Shown: positions 42,466 through 48,531 of the stretch, piece by piece
How positions within the stretch are numbered: position 1 is the stretch's first letter
Layout of the letters: every line of letters starts with the position of its first letter
NCBI GenBank assembly: GCA_029821755.1
Contig: JALGSV010000027.1
Location: 1-48,531 of the forward strand
Direction of reading: 5' to 3'
Origin: Candidatus Zipacnadum vermilionense
Lineage (GTDB): Bacteria > Armatimonadota > Zipacnadia > Zipacnadales > Zipacnadaceae
DNA: 48,531 nucleotides
Position numbers and translations under genes: made by a program
The notes under the pieces: generated by a model
Database searches by the model: none
Seen by the model: only the letters and a program-made list of their open reading frames with translations
Told to the model about the DNA's origin: nothing

Positions 42466-43653
42466 GTGAGCCGCTGGATCCTTCACGTAGATATGGATGC
42501 GTTCTTCGCTGCCGTCGAGCAGCGGGATAGTCCCGAGCTGCGCGGCCAACCGGTGGTGGTGGGCGGGGACCCGTCCGGCCGGGGGGTAGTGGCCGCAGCC
42601 AGCTACGAGGCCCGTCGCTATGGCATCCGCTCCGCCATGCCCTCGGCCGAGGCCCGGCGCCGTTGCCCTCACTGCGTTTTCATCACTCCCCGTGGCCGGA
42701 GCTACGCGGAGGTCTCGCGCCAGATCATGGCCATCCTCGAATCCTATAGCCCCTTGGTGGAGCAAGTCTCGGTGGACGAGGCGTTTGTGGATGTCGCCGG
42801 TTGCGAGCGTCTTTTCGGCCCGGCGGAGGAGATCGCCCGGCAGATCCAACGGCGAATCCGCGAGGAGTTGGGGCTGTCGGCTTCCATCGGCGTGGCCCCC
42901 AACCGCTTCCTGGCTAAGCTGGCCTCCGACCGGGAGAAGCCGGGCGGACTGGTGGTAGTGCCACCCGAGCAGGTGGAGGACTTCCTCCGGGACCTGCCGA
43001 TCGAGGCGGTCTGGGGAGTGGGAGAAGTGACCGCGGCCCGCCTGCGCCGGCTGGGTCTCAAGACCGTGGGACAACTGGCCGAGTATCCCGAGGATCTCCT
43101 GGAGCAGCAGTTCGGTGAGTACGGTCGGCGCCTGCACGAACTGGCCCACGGCCAGGACGAAAGCCCCCTGGCCCTGGGCGTCGAGCGCAAGCAGGTCAGC
43201 GCGGAGACCACCTTCGCCCATGACACCACCGACCGGGAGTTCCTGGAAGCGCAGCTGTTGCGGTTGAGCGAGCAGGTCGGCACGCGCCTGCGGAAGAAGG
43301 GTTTGGGTGGGACCACGGTGACGCTCAAGGTGCGCTTCTCGGACTTCCGCACCATCACCCGCCGCACCACCGAGCGCGACCCGGCGGGGGAGGACCTAGC
43401 CATCTACCAGCGGGCGCGGACGCTGCTGGAGCCGCAATTGGCCGCGGGGCGCAAGATTCGGCTGCTCGGCGTGGGGGTCAGCAACTTCACCGCCGTCTCC
43501 CAGCCCTCGCTCTTCGCCTCCGAGCGCACCGAGCGACCGGTGGACGAGGCTGTCGACCGCGTGCGCGACAAGTTCGGCGAGCAGGCCCTCCGCCGCGGGA
43601 GGTTCGTCACCAAGACGCTTCCCAGCCGCACGCCCAGAGAGGATACCGATTGA
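42466..43653 (+). CDS. dinB: DNA polymerase IV (Y-family)
   Basis: 395 residues from GTG 42466; the family normally begins within a few residues of WILHVDMDAFFAAVE. Asp9 and Asp104-Glu105 (VSVDEAFVDV) form the catalytic centre. The steric-gate Phe is in DAFF. The palm, fingers (GVVAAASYEARRYGIRSAMP), thumb helix-hairpin-helix (WGVGEVTAARLRRLGLKTVGQLA) and little-finger domain (from about 250) are all present. A C-terminal beta-clamp motif (about 365, QPSLF) is visible. It copies past lesions with low fidelity. It starts without a Shine-Dalgarno site and behind a TACAAT box. It overlaps the following gene by four bases. Confidence 0.95.
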   Translation: MSRWILHVDMDAFFAAVEQRDSPELRGQPVVVGGDPSGRGVVAAASYEARRYGIRSAMPSAEARRRCPHCVFITPRGRSYAEVSRQIMAILESYSPLVEQVSVDEAFVDVAGCERLFGPAEEIARQIQRRIREELGLSASIGVAPNRFLAKLASDREKPGGLVVVPPEQVEDFLRDLPIEAVWGVGEVTAARLRRLGLKTVGQLAEYPEDLLEQQFGEYGRRLHELAHGQDESPLALGVERKQVSAETTFAHDTTDREFLEAQLLRLSEQVGTRLRKKGLGGTTVTLKVRFSDFRTITRRTTERDPAGEDLAIYQRARTLLEPQLAAGRKIRLLGVGVSNFTAVSQPSLFASERTERPVDEAVDRVRDKFGEQALRRGRFVTKTLPSRTPREDTD

Positions 43654-45470
43654 CCAAGGATTCTCCCCAGTCCAGCGCCGTGACCTTTCTCGGGCCGGGA
43701 GTCGAGAGCCGTCCCGGCGTGCCGCTGGTCGCCAACCTGCGGTCGGTCGAGTTAGGCGACCATCCGGTCCTGGCCGCCCTGCGCGGGGAGACCAGCCGGA
43801 TCGCCCGGGAGGCGCTGGGCTACGCCCAGGCTCTCGCCTCCGCCCTGCCCGAGGAGTTGGCCGCTCGCCCTGCTCCCGATCTGCCCTCCCTGTGGGAATG
43901 CTTCCAGTGCGAATTTGCCCGCCACAGCCTGGCGCCGGCGCTGATGAACCTGGAGCTGGCGCAGGCTGCCGGGGACGGCCAGCCGGACGCCCGAGCGCGG
44001 CTGGTGGAGCGACGCAACGGGGCTTGGTGGCTGGGTGGCAGCGGGGCGCGGGAGGTCGTACGCGAGGTCGGGGGCCTGGCCCCGGGGGCACCGGTGCTCT
44101 CCTCGGTCTGGTGGCGCAATCGATTGCTACCTTATCTGGCCCGGCGCGCACCGCGCCCTTCGGACCCGTGCGCCTCGTGCCCACCATGGGAGGACCGAGC
44201 GCGTTCCCCCGAGTCCTGCGACGTACTGTTCCTGGGCGTGGCCGCCACCACCGCCCCGCTTATCGCCCACCTTGCCCGCGGCCTGGAGGCGGAGGGCCTG
44301 CGCTGTCTGACCGTAGACTTCCACTACGAGAACTCCACCCGCGCCTTGCGCGAGGTCGGGGTGCGAATACTCGACGGGCGACCGGAACTGAACGGCGGGC
44401 AGGAAGCCGCTCGGCACCTCCGGAGGCGCTTCCACTCGCTGCGCCGCCGGGCGGTGGCCGGCATACATGAGCAAGTGCGGAGAGGGGAACTTCCGGCCTG
44501 GCTGGAGTCGTTCGTCCAGACGCGGATCACCGTCGCGCTGGGCCGGGACCTGCCGGCGATGGCGGCCTACCGCGCCGCCGCGGCAGGGATTCTCGACGCC
44601 ACCGGCCCACGTCTGGTGGTAGGCTTTCACCTCTCGCCGGACTTTCTCGCGCCGCTACTGCTCGGCGCCCAGTTGCGCGGAACGGCCACGGTCTGCGCGC
44701 AGCACGGCATCCGCGGACCGGTCCACCGCAATGGCGTCGCCCTCCCCTGGGACTATCTCCTGGCCTGGGGACAGTACACTGTGGACGTCAACCAAGGCCT
44801 GACTGACGAGCACTCCCGCTGGGTGGTAACAGGGAACTGCCTGTACGACGGGGAATCGCGAGTCGCGAGTCGCGAGTCGCAAGTGCGGAGGGGAGGGGAG
44901 GTCGGTGGAGGCCCGGCGGGCCGGATCGTGCTCGCCGCCACGCAGACTGATGAGGCACAGGTCAAGGCCAGCCAGCCGCGCTGGTGGCTGCGAGGGGTCG
45001 CCGAGGCCTGCCGGGCCCTGGGGGCGCGGCTGCTTATCCAGACCCACCCGGCGGAGACAGTCCTGGGCATGTACGAGAAGTTGGCGGCAGACCTCCCGGC
45101 AACGGTGCAGCTACCGGCGGCGGGGGAAAGAGCCCGAGGAGTAGGCGAGATGGAGGTCCTGGTAACGCGCGACTCGACGGTGGTCTACGAGGCCGCGCTG
45201 GCGGGCAAGCCGGCGCTGGCGATAGCCCTGCCGCCATATCGGCCGCGCTTTCCGCTGGCGGAGCACGGCGGCGCGATCGGGGTCAGCGCTTACGAAGAGA
45301 TCGAGCCAGCGTTGCAGGATGCTCTCAGCGACGGCCCTCGGACCCAGGAACTCGTCCGCAAGAGGCCGGAGTTCCTGCAATACCACCTCGGGCCCCAGGA
45401 CCACCGCGCTACGGAGCGCACCCTCGTGATGCTGCGAGAGGCGGCCGCGCACTCGCCGGCGCCCGGCTAG
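43650..45470 (+). CDS. GT-B-like protein, possibly surface carbohydrate biosynthesis, with in-frame repeat insertion
   Basis: 606 residues. The TTG at 43650 overlaps the dinB stop and has AGAGAGGA six bases upstream. The first 170 residues match nothing I recognise. From about 195 there is a Rossmann-like start (CDVLFLGVAATTAPLIAHLARGLEAEG). At about 355 the motif TVCAQHGIRGP and at about 390 WVVTGNCLYDG resemble the QHG and VTGxPxxD sites of capsule-type GT-B enzymes. From about 490 comes TRDSTVVYEAALAGKPALAI, like the nucleotide-sugar-binding end of that fold. Between the last two blocks, residues about 401-417 are encoded by a heptamer-repeat unit. The specific reaction is unknown. Confidence 0.65.
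   Translation: MTKDSPQSSAVTFLGPGVESRPGVPLVANLRSVELGDHPVLAALRGETSRIAREALGYAQALASALPEELAARPAPDLPSLWECFQCEFARHSLAPALMNLELAQAAGDGQPDARARLVERRNGAWWLGGSGAREVVREVGGLAPGAPVLSSVWWRNRLLPYLARRAPRPSDPCASCPPWEDRARSPESCDVLFLGVAATTAPLIAHLARGLEAEGLRCLTVDFHYENSTRALREVGVRILDGRPELNGGQEAARHLRRRFHSLRRRAVAGIHEQVRRGELPAWLESFVQTRITVALGRDLPAMAAYRAAAAGILDATGPRLVVGFHLSPDFLAPLLLGAQLRGTATVCAQHGIRGPVHRNGVALPWDYLLAWGQYTVDVNQGLTDEHSRWVVTGNCLYDGESRVASRESQVRRGGEVGGGPAGRIVLAATQTDEAQVKASQPRWWLRGVAEACRALGARLLIQTHPAETVLGMYEKLAADLPATVQLPAAGERARGVGEMEVLVTRDSTVVYEAALAGKPALAIALPPYRPRFPLAEHGGAIGVSAYEEIEPALQDALSDGPRTQELVRKRPEFLQYHLGPQDHRATERTLVMLREAAAHSPAPG
44850..44901 (+). repeat. Heptamer-repeat unit (TCGCGAG type) inside a coding gene
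   Basis: GGGGAA, then three TCGCGAG copies and one TCGCAAG, followed by TGCGGAGGGGAGGGG. The unit is translated in frame as part of the GT-B-like protein, just after its VTGNCLYDG motif. Confidence 0.8.
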
Positions 45471-45524
45471 GCCCTTGGCGCGTGCAGGCCCGCCGCCGTC
45501 TCCCCTGTCGTCGTGCCTGCCGTA

Positions 45525-47666
45525 CTAAGACCGGCCGCGCTCGTACCAGAGCTGACCGCCGCTGGCAGGGGGCGGGCCGGGGAGGGCCTGCTCGCGCGGC
45601 ACCAGCTTCCCCACCGACCGCAGCCAGGTCCAATCTTCCCCGGCTATGTGCAGCGATACTCCCACGATCTCCCCGGGCGCCAGCCGCAGGTAGACCGCCG
45701 GCTGATGCCGCGTCTGGGCCTCCTCGGTGAAACGAAAGACATTCTGAATCTCTCGCGTCACCGCCGGTCCCTCCGCGCGCAGGCGCAGCACCTGCATCTG
45801 GAAGGGTTCGGCCCGGATCTCGGCCAGCACCTCCTGCGGCGCCGAGGTGTTGTTGGCTAGGAAGAGGATCCCCTCCGCCTTCCGTAGGAAGGCCCAGCAG
45901 CGCACCGGCGAGTCGGGCGCATTCCCGCACAGCCCGTCCTCCGCCGTGGGCACCGCCATCGGCACCGCGCCGGCCAGCTCTCGCCACAGTTGCTGCACAC
46001 CCTCGTAGACCACAGCCGACTGACCCTCGGCGGCTTGCAGCACCCGCGCCCCGGAGTCGAGCAGTATCCCGGTGGAGCCCTGCCAGCTCTGCTCCAGCAG
46101 GAGCCGCGCCAGCAGCAACATCTCGAGACGTGGGGCAGCACTAGCAGACAACTGCGAGAGGTCCAGCAGGAGCGGATGGGCCGGGCCCTGCTCCACCAGG
46201 AACTGCCGTAGCGGGGCGAAATCATACCGCCGCCCGAACCTCTGCCAGAAGGCGTTGGCCAGCGGCCGTTGTCGCCCATCCACCCGCTCAGCTACCACCC
46301 CGCACGTAGGCAACTCGCGCAGCCCCACGGAGACGCTCTTGACCCAGTTCGCCAGCCCCGAGTCGAAGGCCGCCTCCATCGCCGCGTCGGGTTGCAGGCC
46401 GTGCTCACCGGGTGTTACCGACCAGGGCGGCGACACCAGCGCAGTGAAGGGCAGATTGGGCAAGACCTTCTCCGTGAGCCCCTGGTAAGCCGCCACCACC
46501 TGTTCTGGCGTGGGGGCGGGGCCCTCCTGCGGGGCCGCCAGTTGCAGCAGCGCCGGCCGCTGGTCCTGGAGCTGCTCCTGCAGAGCGACCACCGGATCGC
46601 TAGCCGGCAGGGGAAGACGCAGCGCCTGGCTCGGATCAGGCAGGGCCGGCGGCGTCGCCAGGAGCATGCCGGCAAAGGGCAGATAGGCCGGGACCGATGA
46701 GGCGGAAAGGGGCAGCGCCTCCTGGGCCAGCACCGGATATCCGTCCTTCACGTGCACGCGCAGCGGCGCGGCGGCCGACTCCTTGCCTACCGTGAAGGTG
46801 AACTTGACCCAGCAGTCTCCCACGCGCAGCACCTGGAAGCGTGCCAGCAACGCCGTCGTCCCGCCCGATTTGATCGGTACGGTGTAGGTCGGCATGTAGG
46901 CGCCGGGGCTGGCCGCCTGCGCCGCGACCGTCAACTGTTTATCCACCTGGCCGCGATTGTCCACGTAGATCAGGATCGGATGCCGCTCGCCGCGCAGGGC
47001 CTGCGCTTCGGAGGGGATACTCAGTGCCAGGCCGCCGACGTTCAGCGTCAACTCGATGGTGTCGCCGATCTTGCGCATCCGGGCGTCCAGCGTACCCTCC
47101 GGCGACCAGTTGGCGGGCAGCGCCTCCAGACCCTCCGCCTTGTCCAGTCCCTTGAGCCAGGGGTCCTGCGGCGTCCGAGTGGCCGGCGCTGCGACCAGCG
47201 CTAGGTCGTCGACGGTCCAGACGCCCTCCGGCTCCGTGCCCAGCACCAGCCGCCACTTGTCCCCCGGCGGCGGGGCCAGGGTCAGCTCCACCCGATGCCA
47301 CTTGCCGTCGGTGGGCAGGTCACTACGCCAGGCCGGAATCGGCGCCGCCGTGACCTCCCCCTCCCCGCTTACCATACCCAGCGTCAGTCCGCCCGCGCCC
47401 GACACATGCCGCACCTGCAGCGTCAGGACCAGCCAGTCCTGCGTGGTACCCGCTTGGGCCGGGGAGACGAGGGCGCCTTCAGCCGGGCCTCCCAGCCGCA
47501 GCCCGGCGCCGGTCTTCCCGGCGTCGGCTGCCACCTGTGCCGCCCCCGGATCGCCAACCACGGCCCAGCCCGTGGGTCCTGTGGCGAAATCCTCCTGCCA
47601 CAGCGGCGCCGCGGCCAGTGGCGCGGCCAGCGCCAGACAGATTGCCCACACGCTGCAACGGATCAT
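45525..47666 (-). CDS. Secreted protein of unknown function with N-terminal carbohydrate-binding-like module
   Basis: 713 residues from ATG 47666, which overlaps the stop of the gspF-like gene by three bases; the frame is open upstream, but only as a shadow of that gene. A clear signal peptide (MIRCSVWAICLALAAPLAAA) comes first. Residues about 22-150 look like a beta-sandwich module (LWQEDFATGPTGWAVVGD, ending WTVDDLALVAA), as in carbohydrate-binding domains of secreted enzymes. The large rest has segments such as LLDLSQLSASAAPRLEMLLLARLLLEQ and is partly similar in feel to glycosidase-type alpha/beta barrels, but I see no catalytic motif. The product is likely exported. Function unknown. Confidence 0.7.
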   Translation of the reverse strand: MIRCSVWAICLALAAPLAAAPLWQEDFATGPTGWAVVGDPGAAQVAADAGKTGAGLRLGGPAEGALVSPAQAGTTQDWLVLTLQVRHVSGAGGLTLGMVSGEGEVTAAPIPAWRSDLPTDGKWHRVELTLAPPPGDKWRLVLGTEPEGVWTVDDLALVAAPATRTPQDPWLKGLDKAEGLEALPANWSPEGTLDARMRKIGDTIELTLNVGGLALSIPSEAQALRGERHPILIYVDNRGQVDKQLTVAAQAASPGAYMPTYTVPIKSGGTTALLARFQVLRVGDCWVKFTFTVGKESAAAPLRVHVKDGYPVLAQEALPLSASSVPAYLPFAGMLLATPPALPDPSQALRLPLPASDPVVALQEQLQDQRPALLQLAAPQEGPAPTPEQVVAAYQGLTEKVLPNLPFTALVSPPWSVTPGEHGLQPDAAMEAAFDSGLANWVKSVSVGLRELPTCGVVAERVDGRQRPLANAFWQRFGRRYDFAPLRQFLVEQGPAHPLLLDLSQLSASAAPRLEMLLLARLLLEQSWQGSTGILLDSGARVLQAAEGQSAVVYEGVQQLWRELAGAVPMAVPTAEDGLCGNAPDSPVRCWAFLRKAEGILFLANNTSAPQEVLAEIRAEPFQMQVLRLRAEGPAVTREIQNVFRFTEEAQTRHQPAVYLRLAPGEIVGVSLHIAGEDWTWLRSVGKLVPREQALPGPPPASGGQLWYERGRS

Positions 47667-48531
47667 GGCATCAACTTCTCCCCGATGGCAAAGGCAGCGT
47701 CCAGATAGGCCTTGTACCCAATAGCTAGCGCTACGCCCGTGATCAAGCCAAAGATAGCGATACCGACTACGTAGCCGGTGATCGCCACCCGCTTGGGCGC
47801 GGACTCCAGCTTCTCCCGCTCCGTTTCGGCCAGACGCCCCAGCGTGCGCTGGTGGGCCCCCGCCTGTTCTGCCGTCAGCATGGTGCTGCGCACGGTGAAG
47901 GGCAGGCTCTTGGCACTCGCTAGGGCCGTCCCCAGCGGCTCGCCCGCCTCCACTCGGACCGCGGCGCGCGCCAGTTGTCGCCCCAGCTTCCCCGGCCCCG
48001 CGGCCTGCGCCGCCAGCTGCAGCGCCTGGCCGTAGGACGCCCCCGACCGCACCATCGCCTCCATCACGGTCAGCACCCGCGTCAACAACGCCGCGCGCAA
48101 AAAGCCCGCCGCCCCCGGCACCAGGCCCAGCAGGTCCTGTCGTAGCCCCGCCGCCCACGGTTGGCGCAGCACCCAGCGCGCCACCCAGTCCAGCAAGACG
48201 ATCAGGGCGAACAGCGGCAACAACTTATGAACAAGAAGCGGCTCGTAGTTGTTCCAGAGCTGCTGCAACTGTTCGGACGACGTAGCGTCAGGGTGCAACA
48301 GCGTCCACTCCATTACCGCGGGTAGCACGGTGGGCAGCGTCGGTACCATGATGGCAAAAAAGAGGATGACCCAGCCGTAGAGGCGCGTGGGCAAGAGGCC
48401 GATCCACACCCGGTGGTCTTGCCGGTACTGGTCGGCCAGTAGCCGGGACATGGGCCCCAGTTGCCCGGAGCGCTCCCCGGCCCGCATCAGCCCCACCGTG
48501 CTGGCCGAGAAGATATGGGGATACCGCGCCA
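47663..48531 (-). CDS. Type II secretion system F family protein (GspF/PilC), 5' end missing
   Basis: The frame runs off the right edge of the window, leaving 288 residues. GspF/PilC is the polytopic inner-membrane core of type II secretion and type IV pilus machines. Two T2SF units are seen: the end of the first (ARYPHIFSASTVGLMRAGERSGQLGPMSRLLADQ, split at YPHIFSASTVGLMRAGE) and the second, with the helices at about 50-75 and 100-120 of the visible part and the LLTRVLTVMEAMVRSGASYGQALQLAA segment. A second AGEPLGTAL/TAEQAG region matches the family's GE-containing repeat. The last helix is near the end. Its stop overlaps the start of the secreted-protein gene. The rest of the secretion cluster lies outside. 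Confidence 0.85.
   Translation of the reverse strand, partial: ARYPHIFSASTVGLMRAGERSGQLGPMSRLLADQYRQDHRVWIGLLPTRLYGWVILFFAIMVPTLPTVLPAVMEWTLLHPDATSSEQLQQLWNNYEPLLVHKLLPLFALIVLLDWVARWVLRQPWAAGLRQDLLGLVPGAAGFLRAALLTRVLTVMEAMVRSGASYGQALQLAAQAAGPGKLGRQLARAAVRVEAGEPLGTALASAKSLPFTVRSTMLTAEQAGAHQRTLGRLAETEREKLESAPKRVAITGYVVGIAIFGLITGVALAIGYKAYLDAAFAIGEKLMP

Noticed and set aside
47667-48158. 5' extension of the secreted-protein frame into the gspF-like gene
   Set aside because: Out-of-frame translation of the GspF-type gene; the signal peptide fixes the start at 47666.

Overview
The window is a GC-rich (by eye about two thirds G+C), gene-dense stretch of a bacterial chromosome. It looks like a diderm (Gram-negative-type) organism. 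It carries an LptC-LptA-LptB-LptF/G lipopolysaccharide export cluster, undecaprenyl-phosphate enzymes, lipid-linked-sugar glycosyltransferases, type II secretion/type IV pilus-type GspF, and secreted proteins with classical signal peptides. The mix (DUF3084 next to a YqgF-like nuclease, MoxR-DUF58-transglutaminase operon, huge subtilases with a FlgD-like C-terminal Ig domain, DUF4432 and DUF169 proteins) suggests Armatimonadota or a related deep-branching phylum. That placement is inference only. I see no rRNA, tRNA, CRISPR array, prophage or transposase gene.

Layout. 1-3460: the end of a TolB-like beta-propeller gene with a strong terminator, a rhomboid protease, and a convergent PMT/GT39-type membrane glycosyltransferase. 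3554-10526: two tandem, paralogous 1.1-kilo-residue secreted subtilases behind a near-consensus sigma-70 promoter. 10612-12557: a consensus promoter, a structured leader and a soluble GAF-PAS histidine kinase. 12615-20208: a co-directional metabolic and envelope run of rpiB, dCMP deaminase, WecA-type transferase, wecB epimerase, AI-2E-type permease, uppP and hppA, closed by a terminator. 20316-23722: an OmpR-type regulator on plus, then on minus a beta-CASP MBL protein, a LOG-like nucleotide-binding protein and a cold-shock protein. 24040-26267: Fe-dependent dehydrogenase, an insertion-like 188-bp palindromic element, and a lipoprotein. 26509-32066: MoxR, DUF58 and transglutaminase genes, holA and a 43-residue membrane protein. 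32098-39273: a second membrane glycosyltransferase, lptC, lptA, lptB, an lptF/G permease, DUF3084 and a YqgF-like protein. 39268-42252 (minus): a 54-residue membrane protein, DUF4432, an unknown 173-residue protein, DUF169. 42466-45470: dinB and a GT-B-like protein. 45525-48531 (minus): a secreted protein and a truncated GspF-type gene.

How the genes fit together. WecA- and WecB-type enzymes, UppP and the two multi-spanning glycosyltransferases point to undecaprenyl-linked surface polysaccharide synthesis. The Lpt genes move lipopolysaccharide to the outer membrane. HppA hydrolyses pyrophosphate while pumping ions. MoxR, DUF58 and the transglutaminase form a known conserved operon type.

The least explained features are non-coding. 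(1) A family of short units made of heptamer tandem repeats bounded by G-rich tracts. Four units sit at or across stop codons and one lies in frame inside a coding gene. (2) A 188-bp MITE-like element with 17-bp perfect terminal inverted repeats and 12-bp flanking direct repeats. (3) Two families of REP-like palindromes. (4) A kinase leader with terminator-like and ribosome-site-masking structures. (5) A predicted leaderless dinB transcript.
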